Assembly (NCBI GenBank): GCA_036278595.1
Contig: DASUKS010000241.1
Span: 1 to 11,332, forward strand
Length of the DNA stretch: 11,332 bases
Reading direction: 5' to 3'
From: JADMII01 sp036278595
Lineage (GTDB): Bacteria > Chloroflexota > Dehalococcoidia > DSTF01 > JACRBR01
The notes under the pieces were generated by a model that saw only the letters and a list, made by a program, of their open reading frames with translations, ran no database searches and was not told the DNA's origin. Shown in pieces: positions 5,633 through 11,332 of this stretch; the stretch's first letter is position 1; the number at the start of each line of letters is the position of its first letter. The translations under genes and the position numbers were made by a program.

Positions 5633-6083
5633 GACGGTGCCCGGCGCCGACCGTCGCGGCTTCGCGTCCGGCGGCCTGACACGCGCGACAGCGGCCGTAG
5701 ACCTCGAGCCAATGGCCTTCGATCTCGTAGTCCGTCGCGTTCGCGAGCTGGCGTGTGAGCGCCGGGATGTCGCACTGCGTGAAGTCCTCGACACGGCCGC
5801 ACTCACGGCAGACCAGGTGGTGGTGATGCCCGCGCGTGCTGACGCGATAGTGCAGCGTGCCGTCGTCGAGCAGCACACGGCAGAGCACGTTGAGGTCGAG
5901 CAGCAGGCGGATCGTGCGGAAGACCGTCGCACGGCCGACCTTGCGCGTCGAGCGGAGGACATCGTCCACGGTGAAGTGCGCGGGCTGCGCGAGGACGGCG
6001 TCGAGCACGCGGCGGCGGCTCTCGGTCACGCGATGCCCGCGCAGCTCGAGGCGCTCGACGACGAGGTCAACGTCGGATACCAC
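5625..6083 (-). CDS. Fur-family metalloregulator (Zur/Mur-like)
   Basis: A DNA-binding repressor that responds to a metal ion; its place before an ABC metal importer suggests zinc or manganese. The 152-residue product has a winged helix at about 5-80, with the recognition helix in GRATVFRTIRLLLDLNVL (50-67). The dimer and metal domain follows: a His-rich GHHHHLVCRECG (85-96) and the two structural-zinc CxxC pairs, Cys92-Cys95 and Cys132-Cys135. The start is GTG 6083-6081, seven bases after AGGAG; an ATG frame up to 6215 would read through the promoter and repeats and is rejected. It is first in the operon, and two matching 15-bp operators surround its own promoter, so autoregulation is likely. 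Which metal it senses cannot be decided from the sequence. Confidence 0.93.
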   Translation of the reverse strand: MVSDVDLVVERLELRGHRVTESRRRVLDAVLAQPAHFTVDDVLRSTRKVGRATVFRTIRLLLDLNVLCRVLLDDGTLHYRVSTRGHHHHLVCRECGRVEDFTQCDIPALTRQLANATDYEIEGHWLEVYGRCRACQAAGREAATVGAGHRRA

Positions 6084-6105
6084 GGGAGAGCTCCTGGTTC
6101 GGTCC

Positions 6106-6120
6106 TGAGACTTCGTCTCA
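6106..6120. promoter_or_regulatory. Fur-type operator, site 1
   Basis: A 15-bp inverted repeat TGAGAC-TTC-GTCTCA, six perfect base pairs around three central bases. It overlaps the predicted transcription start of the Fur operon. The TGA...TCA ends and the 15-bp size are those of Fur-family boxes; the inner part is more GC-rich than the classic Fur or Zur box. Confidence 0.6.
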
Positions 6121-6125
6121 CTGCA

Positions 6126-6154
6126 ACAATACTGATACGAAGTCTCATCGTCAA
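6126..6154 (-). promoter_or_regulatory. Promoter of the Fur-ABC-L,D-transpeptidase operon
   Basis: On the minus strand, -35 TTGACG (6154-6149), 17 bases, -10 TATTGT (6131-6126). The start of transcription would be near 6119, leaving a leader of about 36 bases with the AGGAG ribosome site. One operator fills the spacer and another covers the start point, so bound repressor would block RNA polymerase directly. Confidence 0.6.
6133..6147. promoter_or_regulatory. Fur-type operator, site 2
   Basis: TGATAC-GAA-GTCTCA, a 15-bp inverted repeat with one mismatch, lying inside the -35/-10 spacer. It is 27 bp centre to centre from site 1 and shares its half-site (GAAGTCTCA in one orientation). Two copies of the same unusual palindrome around one promoter support a real operator. 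Confidence 0.6.
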
Positions 6155-6159
6155 ACCGA

Positions 6160-6313
6160 TCGCGGGTGCGGACTTCTTGAACCACAGATGGCACAGATGG
6201 CACAGAGGGAGGCAACCGAAGATCGGCGGCTTCATTGCCTGGGGTGACCTTAGGCGAGAGTGTGACTCGCGGGCGGCGGTTCGCGGGTGCAGAGTTCTTG
6301 AACCACAGATAGC
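6160..6313. repeat. Dispersed ACAGATGGC repeat, one full copy and the start of a second
   Basis: TCGCGGGTGC followed by TTCTTGAACCACAGAT begins at 6160 and again at 6280, a 120-bp step. The first copy continues with 9-base units CACAGATGG (6183-6209), a small ACCGAAGATCGG hairpin and CCTTAGGCGAGAGTGTGAC; the second copy stops after about 33 bases. Repeats beginning GAACCACAGAT are common in intergenic DNA of several phyla. No coding frame or transposase is associated. With the next entries it accounts for most of the 476-base gap between the Fur gene and the lipoprotein gene. Confidence 0.6.
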
Positions 6314-6367
6314 CATGCCGTGAAAGCGGAACCGTGGGTGATGAAAATTGCGGGCGTGGCCGAACTA

Positions 6368-6402
6368 CCTAACCCCCGGCCCCTTCCCTTTAGGGAAGGG
6401 GA
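6368..6402. repeat. Palindromic CCCCGGCCCCTTCCC dispersed repeat
   Basis: CCTAACCCCCGGCCCC leads into a perfect hairpin, CCCCTTCCC (6380-6388) with GGGAAGGGG (6393-6401). I recognise it as another widespread intergenic repeat, whose spurious translation gives PNPRPLPFREGE. There is no T tract, so it is not a convincing terminator. Confidence 0.65.
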
Positions 6403-6468
6403 GCTGCAATCGGCGGACGTTCTTCGTGAGCGCGCTCTCACGCCCCGAAGCTATTTGCACGGCAGTGA

Positions 6469-6555
6469 CACAGATGGCACAGAGGAGCCGACCGAAGGTC
6501 GGCGCTATGTTGCTGGCGGTTACCTTAAGCGGGAGTGTGACGCGTGGGCCGACGC
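6469..6555. repeat. Diverged copy of the ACAGATGGC repeat
   Basis: This block aligns with 6192-6278 at roughly three quarters identity by eye: CACAGATGGCACAGA, then ACCGAAGGTCGGCG and ACCTTAAGCGGGAGTGTGACGCG (core AGTGTGAC shared). In this copy CCGACC-GAA-GGTCGG forms a stronger 6-bp stem. It ends 5 bases before the stop of the lipoprotein gene at 6560. Confidence 0.55.
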
Positions 6556-6559
6556 GGGT

Positions 6560-7033
6560 CTATCCGCCGGGCTGGGCGCCGGGGACGACGGCCGAGACGG
6601 CGATGTCGTCGGCGATGAGGGCGTCGCCGCGGTCGTTGATGTGGCCGTCGGCGATGATGCGGTCGGAGCTGCGGACGGTCGAGAGGTCGATGCGCGAGCC
6701 GGTGGCGCTCCGTATGACGGTCGCGTCCTGCACCTGGATGCGCGTAACGTCCGCGCCGGACAGGCGCGTGATCTCGATCGCCGGCGGATCCGTCGTCACC
6801 GTGCCGACGATGCCGGTGACCGATACGGAGTCGCCGGGCGCGACCGGCGTGATGTCGCTGGCGGTCGGCGACGAGGCGGGCGTTGATTCGGCGCCGGCGG
6901 TTGCGCTGACGGACGCAGTCGATCCGGCAGCCGGCGTGTCCGTGGGAGTCGACGACGAACCGCCGCCGCACGCGGCGAGCAGCGTGCCGCAGGTGAGGGC
7001 GACGAAGAGGGTGACGATGGGGCGCGTGCGCAT
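6560..7033 (-). CDS. Lipoprotein with a DUF5666-like beta domain
   Basis: A 157-residue exported protein of unknown function. The signal peptide has charged MRTRP, a hydrophobic core (6-20) and the lipobox LAAC with Cys22, followed by GGGSSS. Residues 26-65 are a Thr/Ser/Ala/Pro linker. The domain from about 66 to 150 is all-beta in pattern (SVTGIVGTVTTDPPAIEITR, then IQVQDATVIR, DRIIADGHIND, ADDIAVSAVV), like the DUF5666 domain often found in lipoproteins of Chloroflexota and Actinobacteria. It starts at ATG 7033; no strong ribosome site is visible. It is divergent from the small membrane protein gene, 60 bp away. Family assignment is by pattern and moderately sure. Confidence 0.75.
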   Translation of the reverse strand: MRTRPIVTLFVALTCGTLLAACGGGSSSTPTDTPAAGSTASVSATAGAESTPASSPTASDITPVAPGDSVSVTGIVGTVTTDPPAIEITRLSGADVTRIQVQDATVIRSATGSRIDLSTVRSSDRIIADGHINDRGDALIADDIAVSAVVPGAQPGG

Positions 7034-7057
7034 GCCGCGACAGCCTACCGAAGCCTG

Positions 7058-7087
7058 TTCCCAGGCGATACCGAGCGGCCTTAGAAT
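7058..7087 (+). promoter_or_regulatory. Putative leaderless promoter of the small membrane protein gene
   Basis: TAGAAT at 7082-7087 ends six bases before the ATG at 7094, with TTCCCA at 7058-7063 and an 18-base spacer. No Shine-Dalgarno sequence stands before the ATG. The layout resembles the one before the second nuoB: an AGAAT -10 element placed so that transcription starts at the ATG. Confidence 0.4.
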
Positions 7088-7093
7088 GCGCTC

Positions 7094-7516
7094 ATGAGCG
7101 ACGTTCGGACCGGGCCCGATATCGAATCGACCACCCGGCGGTTGGTTCTACTCGCGGCGTGCTCCGGCGCCTGCCTCTTCGCAATCTACCTGGCCGATCG
7201 CTCCAACGACTGCCGCGGCCGGGCAACGGGGGGAGCGGCGATCCTCGTGCTCGCGTCGATCGTGTTCACGGTATCGACCGTGTGGCTGCTTACATCGGCG
7301 GTTCAGGTGCTTGCGGCGGCGGCAACGCGCGACGATGGCTGGCTTCGAGCTGGCCGCACGGCCGCGCTCGCGCCGATCTCGTACGCCGCCCTTTCGGTGC
7401 TGCTGTGGTTCAGCCTGCCGGGCTTCGACCGCGGCCTGCGGCTGTTCGTGGCGCTCGCGCTGTGGCTGCTGGCAGTCGCGCACGGCCTGGGCTGGGCGCC
7501 GATCTGCGACGAGTAG
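7094..7516 (+). CDS. Small four-helix membrane protein of unknown function
   Basis: A 140-residue protein I do not recognise. Four hydrophobic helices are visible at about 16-34, 46-76, 86-107 and 116-132. A polar loop near 34-45 carries DRSNDCRGRATGG, and the N terminus (MSDVRTGPDIESTTRR) is charged. The codon pattern is GC-rich at third positions like the neighbours. The gene is convergent with the glycosyltransferase gene, the stops being only 7 bases apart, and divergent from the lipoprotein gene. No motif points to a function. The antisense open frames over this stretch have no protein-family features. Confidence 0.65.
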   Translation: MSDVRTGPDIESTTRRLVLLAACSGACLFAIYLADRSNDCRGRATGGAAILVLASIVFTVSTVWLLTSAVQVLAAAATRDDGWLRAGRTAALAPISYAALSVLLWFSLPGFDRGLRLFVALALWLLAVAHGLGWAPICDE

Positions 7517-7523
7517 AAGCCCG

Positions 7524-8690
7524 TCATGCCTCCAGCGCGTGGTCACGCTCGATCTCGGCGGCGCGGCCCTGGTCGATGAGGTGGCGCTCGTAGATCAGGC
7601 GCTCGTAGTACGAGAGCACGCGCTGGCTCACGCGGTCCCATCGGAAGTCCTGCGCGCGCGCGCGGCCATGCGTGGCCATCGCTTCGCGGCGGTCGGGGTC
7701 GCGCAGGAGCGACAGCAGCGCTTCGGCGAGCGCCGGGGCATCCTCGGGCTGGACGAGCAGGCCTTCGACACCGTGCGTCATGACGCCGGCGAAGCCATCG
7801 ATGTTCGAGCCAACGACGGGGCAGCCGGCGGCCATGGCTTCGAGGAGCACGATGCCCTGACTCTCGAAGCCGGTGTTGGGCGCGCAGAAGACGTGCGCGC
7901 TGTGGTGGTAGCGGGGCAGCTCGTCGAAGGGCACGTTGCTGCGGAACACGACGTCGCGCAGGTGCGCAGAACGCACTGCGCGCTCGTAGCGCGTGAACTT
8001 CCCGGCGCCGACGACGATGAGGCGGCTGTCCGGGATCTCGCGCTGGACGCCGACGAAGGCGCGGAGCAGGTACTTCAGGCCCTTCCGCTTCTCGGGCCGG
8101 CCCACGAACAGCACGTTGAGCTTGCCGTCGCAGAACTCCGGCAGCGGCTCTACGTCGCGCGAGAAGTGGTCGACGTCTACGCCGTTGGGGATGATGTTGT
8201 AGTAGCCGGGGAAGTACTGCTCGACGTGCCGGACGGCGGCCTGCGACACCGCAATCTTGCCGTCGAGCTTGCCGACCCAGCGTTTGATCAGCCGGCGGCC
8301 GTAGAGATAGATGAAGTTCGAGTCGCGCGCGGCGTGCCACGTGCCGACGTTGACCGTCGTCGAGTAGCGGAGGAAGTTGATCGGGAGCTGCGGCATGAAC
8401 GGCTCGTGCACGTGGACGATGTCGAAGTCTTCCTGCTCGAGGAGGCGCCGGATGCGCCCCGCGGTCCGCAGCGACAGCGTGATGCGCGCGACGGAGCCGC
8501 TGACGCGCAGGGGGATCGGCCGGCCGATGATCGTGATCGGGCAGATGCCGACCTGCGCGGGCTGGGAGCCCGGCGCGATGATGTGCGGCTCGTGGCCGAG
8601 CGAGACGAACTGCTCGGCGAGGTGGTAGATGTGGTTGTTGACGCCTCCGGAGACGCCCCAGTCGTACGGCGAGACGAGCGCGATCTTCAC
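7524..8690 (-). CDS. GT4 glycosyltransferase, PimA-like (probable phosphatidylinositol mannosyltransferase)
   Basis: Probably transfers mannose or another sugar from a nucleotide sugar to a membrane phospholipid, in the manner of mycobacterial PimA. The 388-residue product has the GT-B fold. The N-terminal domain opens with KIALVSPYDWGVSGGVNNHI, with the Gly-rich loop at 12-17 as in PimA, and contains DIVHVHEPFMPQLP. A hinge NGVDVDHF follows. The donor-binding domain has LFVGRPEKRKGLKYLLRAF and the E-x7-E motif, Glu276 and Glu284 in ESQGIVLLEAMAAGCPVV. The start is GTG 8690-8688, overlapping the PHP gene stop as GTGA, with GGGAG about seven bases upstream. The longer ATG frame to 8801 overlaps the PHP gene and is rejected. 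GT4 membership is sure; the phospholipid acceptor is inferred from similarity and from the adjoining acyltransferases. Confidence 0.9.
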   Translation of the reverse strand: MKIALVSPYDWGVSGGVNNHIYHLAEQFVSLGHEPHIIAPGSQPAQVGICPITIIGRPIPLRVSGSVARITLSLRTAGRIRRLLEQEDFDIVHVHEPFMPQLPINFLRYSTTVNVGTWHAARDSNFIYLYGRRLIKRWVGKLDGKIAVSQAAVRHVEQYFPGYYNIIPNGVDVDHFSRDVEPLPEFCDGKLNVLFVGRPEKRKGLKYLLRAFVGVQREIPDSRLIVVGAGKFTRYERAVRSAHLRDVVFRSNVPFDELPRYHHSAHVFCAPNTGFESQGIVLLEAMAAGCPVVGSNIDGFAGVMTHGVEGLLVQPEDAPALAEALLSLLRDPDRREAMATHGRARAQDFRWDRVSQRVLSYYERLIYERHLIDQGRAAEIERDHALEA

Positions 8691-9472
8691 GCGGCGCCGC
8701 TCCCGCTCTTGTCCTCGCGCGCGCCGAAGCGGCTGGTGAAGAAGCTGCGGATCGTTGGCACCCAGCCCATGTTCCGCGGCGTCGCCATCATCCCCCGCCA
8801 CTGCTGCAGCGCGATGTTCCGGTAGCCGAACTCGGACAGATGCGGCAGGCGCCCGCGGGTGGCCGCTGTCGTCCGTGCGGCGATGGCGGCGCGCAGGTCA
8901 TCGGCCGTGCGGCCCTCGAACGTGGTGGACGCGCAGCCGATCGACTGGAGGAAGTGCGCGTCGCTGCATCCCATAGCGGCGAGGTGGAGGCGCGCGTCGT
9001 TGAGCGCGTGGACCTTGCGCGACGTCACGCGGCCGGCCGGGCTGCCGTTGTACTCCTCGATCGCATCGAAGCGGACGGCGTCGTCGTGGGCCGCGGCGAC
9101 GCGCTCGAAGACCTTCGGCGTGACGCTGCGGGTGAGCCACGACAGCGGATGCGGCGCGATGGCGATACCGCCCTGCGCGTGGATCGCGGCGAGCGTCTCC
9201 TCGATGCGGCGGAAGCTGGGGACGGGCTGCTCGATGTCGAGCGCCAGCAGGTGACCGTCGAGCGTGGTCACCTCCATGCCGCAGATGAGGTCGAAGCGGT
9301 AGCTCCCCCGCGCGTGCAGGTCGCGCGCATGGTCGGCGGCGCGCAGTGTGTCGTGCTCGGTGACGGCGATGACATCGAGGTCGGTCGCACGCTCGACGTA
9401 GTCGAGCACCTCGGCGACGGTGGCCATGCCGTCGCCGTAGCGTGTGTGGATATGGACGTCCGCCTTGCCCAA
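8687..9472 (-). CDS. PHP-domain metal-dependent phosphoesterase
   Basis: A hydrolase of the polymerase-and-histidinol-phosphatase superfamily, cleaving a phosphate ester with two or three bound metals. The 261-residue product keeps the metal site: ADVHIHTRYGDG (His7, His9, Asp14), TEHD (Glu39, His40, Asp41), CGMEVTT (Glu67), APHP (His108) and GCSDAH (Asp171, His173). Its closest style is that of stand-alone PHP proteins such as the RNase AM/TrpH group, but the C-terminal 60 residues (FGYRNIALQQWRGMMATPRN) are particular to this protein. The start is TTG 9472-9470, with AAGGAAGG six bases upstream. It overlaps the PimA-like gene by 4 bp, so the two are co-translated. Its place in a glycolipid locus suggests a lipid-phosphate or sugar-phosphate substrate; this is inference. 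Confidence 0.87.
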   Translation of the reverse strand: MGKADVHIHTRYGDGMATVAEVLDYVERATDLDVIAVTEHDTLRAADHARDLHARGSYRFDLICGMEVTTLDGHLLALDIEQPVPSFRRIEETLAAIHAQGGIAIAPHPLSWLTRSVTPKVFERVAAAHDDAVRFDAIEEYNGSPAGRVTSRKVHALNDARLHLAAMGCSDAHFLQSIGCASTTFEGRTADDLRAAIAARTTAATRGRLPHLSEFGYRNIALQQWRGMMATPRNMGWVPTIRSFFTSRFGAREDKSGSGAA

Positions 9473-9545
9473 CGCCGGCCTTCCTTACGCTGCCTGCCCG
9501 ACGTTTGAGCATACCGGAGCGGCAAACGGGGGCGTGGGGACCGGG

Positions 9546-10487
9546 CTACCGAATCGCCTCTTCCTCGACCGATGGTGCCGGGGGCACGGGTGCGACGTCA
9601 TCCGGCCAGATGCGGTCGAGGACGCTCCACTGGCCGGGATCCTCCTTGAGGTGCTGCTCGAAGATCTTCAGCAGCCGCTGGGTGTTCTCGCGCAGGTCGC
9701 GGTCGGCGTCGCCCGTGAGGACGAGCGGCATCGGCGGGCCGATGTTGGCCTCGACGCGGAACTTCGCGACGCGCTTCACCCAGCCGGGGATGACGACGGC
9801 GCCGGTGCGCATCGCCAGGTCGACGGCGCCGGTCGGGAACTTCGCCGGGTAGCCGCAGAGGTCGAGCTCGATCCCCCGCTTCTGGATGTCGCGGTCGATG
9901 AGGATCGCGGTGACGCCGCCGGCGCGCAGCCAGGCGATGGCCTTCTTGACGCCGGCGAAACTCACCTCTTCGTACTCATGGCCGTGCACGGCACGCAGGC
10001 TGCGCATCAGCCGGCCGAGCTCGGGCGGGTCGAGAGGTTCGACGAGCGCGAAGAGCTTCACGCCGGCGGCGGCGAGGCCCTGCACGGCGAACTCCGGGTT
10101 GGCATAGTGCGCCGATGCGATCACGACGCCGTGCCCGGACGCCATCGCCTCGCGGACGTACTCGACGCCGGTGAGCTTCAGCTCGTTCTCCAGGAAGCGG
10201 TAGACATCGATGCGGTGCATGCCGACGACATCGGCGTAGTAGCGGCCGGTGTTGCGCGCGCACGCCCGCGCGAGGCGGTCGACCTCCTCCTCGGACGCGT
10301 CCGGCCCGAGCACATGGCGCATGTTGCTCCGCGTGGCTTCGCGGATGCTCGGGCGCCAGTCGTACACGCGGTCGGCAACGACGCGCGCGATGCCGTAGCG
10401 CCAGCCGAGCGGCATGCGGCCGATCGTGTTGACCACGAACCACATGGTGTAGAACTTCCACTTGCCGGGACGCGGGACGAAGCGCAA
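9546..10487 (-). CDS. Lysophospholipid/lipid A-type acyltransferase (LpxL/PatA family), second gene
   Basis: Transfers a fatty acyl chain to a glycolipid at the inner face of the membrane. The 313-residue product has the family catalytic motif H-x4-E, His127 and Glu132 in ASAHYANPEFA. It also has the upstream NMRHVLG block, AIAWLRAGGVTAILIDRD (183-200) and RTGAVVIPGWV (227-237). An N-terminal hydrophobic/basic segment (10-30) probably attaches it to the membrane. The start is TTG 10487-10485, four bases after the stop of the other acyltransferase; AGAGGG in the end of that gene may serve as ribosome site, and ATG at codon 15 is an alternative. A 73-bp gap separates it from the PHP gene. In a monoderm, PatA-like acylation of a mannosylated lipid is more likely than lipid A synthesis. 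Confidence 0.87.
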   Translation of the reverse strand: MRFVPRPGKWKFYTMWFVVNTIGRMPLGWRYGIARVVADRVYDWRPSIREATRSNMRHVLGPDASEEEVDRLARACARNTGRYYADVVGMHRIDVYRFLENELKLTGVEYVREAMASGHGVVIASAHYANPEFAVQGLAAAGVKLFALVEPLDPPELGRLMRSLRAVHGHEYEEVSFAGVKKAIAWLRAGGVTAILIDRDIQKRGIELDLCGYPAKFPTGAVDLAMRTGAVVIPGWVKRVAKFRVEANIGPPMPLVLTGDADRDLRENTQRLLKIFEQHLKEDPGQWSVLDRIWPDDVAPVPPAPSVEEEAIR

Positions 10488-10490
10488 CGC

Positions 10491-11332
10491 CTACACGCCC
10501 TCTGCCAGCTCGCCGCCGCGCACGGGGAGGCGGGCGCCCGGCTGCCCCCACATGCGCCGGAAGATGAACCACTGGTCGGCGTGTTCGCGCACCTTCGATT
10601 CGAGCGCACGCAGCGTGAGGCGCGTCAGCTCGCGCACGTCGGCGTCCTCGTCGCCGGTGGGCGCGAAGTCGCGCAGGCTCGTGTCAATGATCGGGCGGAT
10701 GATCGTGTCGTCCTCGGGCCCGCGGATGACAATGGCCGGCATCACCCAGGACTTCGTGCGGAGCGCGACACGGGCGGGCGCCGACGACACGAACGCGGGG
10801 GCCCCGAAGAAGTCGACGTAGATCCCGAACTCCTTCTCGGGCACGTCGATCAGCATCGCCAGCATCTCGCCCCGGCGAAGCGCGCGGAAGACACCGGCGC
10901 CGACGTGCTCGCGGCCGATGACCTTCATGCCGAGCTTCATGCGGGAACCCTGCACGAGGTCGTTCATCGGCGGGTAGTGGAAGGTCTCGGCGATCGCGTT
11001 CACGCGGAAGTCGTACGCGGCGAGTGCGGCCGCGCCCAGATCCCAACTGCCGAAGTGCATCGTCGCGATGACGATGCCCTCGTGCGAGTCACGCAGCGCG
11101 TTGAGCTCATCCCACTGGTCGAATCGGACGCGGCGGTGCACCTCGTCGCGTGTCAACACCGGGTAGTGGATGAAGTCGACGACGAACTTCCCGAAGTTGC
11201 GGAAGGCGCGCCGCGCGACCGCATCCACGTACCGCTTGTCGTTGCTGCGCAGGACGTGGGCGAGGTTGGCGTTCAGCGCCTTCCGGTGGCGCGGGAAGAT
11301 GACGAAGTAGCAGATGAGCGCGACGCGCTCGC
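10491..11332 (-). CDS. Lysophospholipid/lipid A-type acyltransferase (LpxL/PatA family), first gene, 5' end missing
   Basis: A second acyltransferase of the same superfamily, with 279 residues visible; the frame stays open to the right edge, so the start lies outside. The upstream part reads ALICYFVIFPRHRKALNANL, then AHVL, which is the normal N-terminal block, so the internal GTG at 11228 is not the start. The catalytic H-x4-D motif is in ATMHFGSWDLGAAAL. It is followed by RRGEMLAMLIDVPEKEFGIYV, then FFGAPAFVSSAPARVAL, matching the acyl and acceptor pocket blocks of LpxL/PatA proteins, and by IFRRMWG near the end. It stops with TAG 10493-10491, four bases before the next acyltransferase. The two are distant paralogues, so they probably add different acyl chains rather than duplicate one step. 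Confidence 0.88.
   Translation of the reverse strand, partial: ERVALICYFVIFPRHRKALNANLAHVLRSNDKRYVDAVARRAFRNFGKFVVDFIHYPVLTRDEVHRRVRFDQWDELNALRDSHEGIVIATMHFGSWDLGAAALAAYDFRVNAIAETFHYPPMNDLVQGSRMKLGMKVIGREHVGAGVFRALRRGEMLAMLIDVPEKEFGIYVDFFGAPAFVSSAPARVALRTKSWVMPAIVIRGPEDDTIIRPIIDTSLRDFAPTGDEDADVRELTRLTLRALESKVREHADQWFIFRRMWGQPGARLPVRGGELAEGV

Noticed and set aside
4187..5758. Long plus-strand open frame of 523 codons opposite the ABC transporter genes
   Set aside because: It is antisense to two clear ABC genes, its translation is Arg/Ser/Ala/Pro-rich without family motifs, and such frames are common in high-GC DNA where third positions avoid stops.
6380..6401. CCCCTTCCC hairpin as a terminator for the lipoprotein gene
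   Set aside because: It lies 160 bases beyond the stop, has no T tract on either strand and matches a widespread dispersed repeat.
6320..7097. Plus-strand frames across the repeat block and the lipoprotein gene
   Set aside because: They begin inside a dispersed repeat and run antisense to a lipoprotein with a clear signal peptide and lipobox.
7311..8825. Long plus-strand open frame of 504 codons opposite the glycosyltransferase
   Set aside because: It mirrors the GT4 gene on the other strand; the product is an unstructured Asp/Val/Arg-rich sequence with no recognisable domain.
9473..9545. Separate promoter for the PHP-GT4 pair
   Set aside because: TATGCT is present on the minus strand, but no acceptable -35 element lies 16-18 bases before it.

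Overview
The window reads as chromosomal DNA of a high-GC bacterium that uses GTG and TTG starts freely. Gene content suggests a monoderm Chloroflexota of the Dehalococcoidia type: a nuoABC operon plus a second nuoB, a DUF1003 protein, leaderless-looking promoters, a mannosyltransferase/acyltransferase glycolipid locus and several dispersed intergenic repeat families. The phylum is an inference from gene style; the window has no rRNA or marker gene. No rRNA, tRNA, transposase, phage gene or CRISPR array was found.

Layout. (1) 1-1604, minus strand: the start of a complex I operon, nuoA-nuoB-nuoC, with overlapping reading frames and a good sigma-70-type promoter over a palindrome; nuoC runs off the left edge. 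(2) 1660-3141, plus strand: a DUF1003 membrane protein and a stand-alone second nuoB. The spacers around these two genes hold short 7-bp-period tandem arrays. (3) 3299-6154, minus strand: a metal operon in the order Fur-family regulator, ABC ATPase, ABC permease, L,D-transpeptidase lipoprotein. All junctions are tight or overlapping apart from the ATPase-permease one, where the annotated permease start is doubtful. Its promoter carries two Fur-type operators. (4) 6155-6559: about 400 bp of gene-free DNA filled with dispersed repeats. (5) 6560-7516: a divergent pair, a DUF5666-like lipoprotein (minus) and a small membrane protein (plus). (6) 7524-11332, minus strand: a glycolipid locus of two LpxL/PatA-type acyltransferases, a PHP-domain phosphoesterase and a PimA-like GT4 glycosyltransferase.

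How the genes fit together. nuoABC supplies the membrane arm start (NuoA) and the peripheral connecting subunits (NuoB with cluster N2, NuoC) of NADH:quinone oxidoreductase; the second NuoB keeps all four N2 cysteines and may serve a variant complex. The metal operon looks like autoregulated Zn/Mn uptake, but it has no solute-binding protein gene and ends in a cell-wall cross-linking enzyme, which suggests that metal limitation and wall remodelling are coupled. The glycolipid locus resembles the mycobacterial PatA-PimA neighbourhood with an added PHP phosphoesterase, and probably makes acylated glycosyl-phospholipids of the phosphatidylinositol-mannoside kind. The PHP enzyme is a candidate for the phosphatase step that such a pathway needs.
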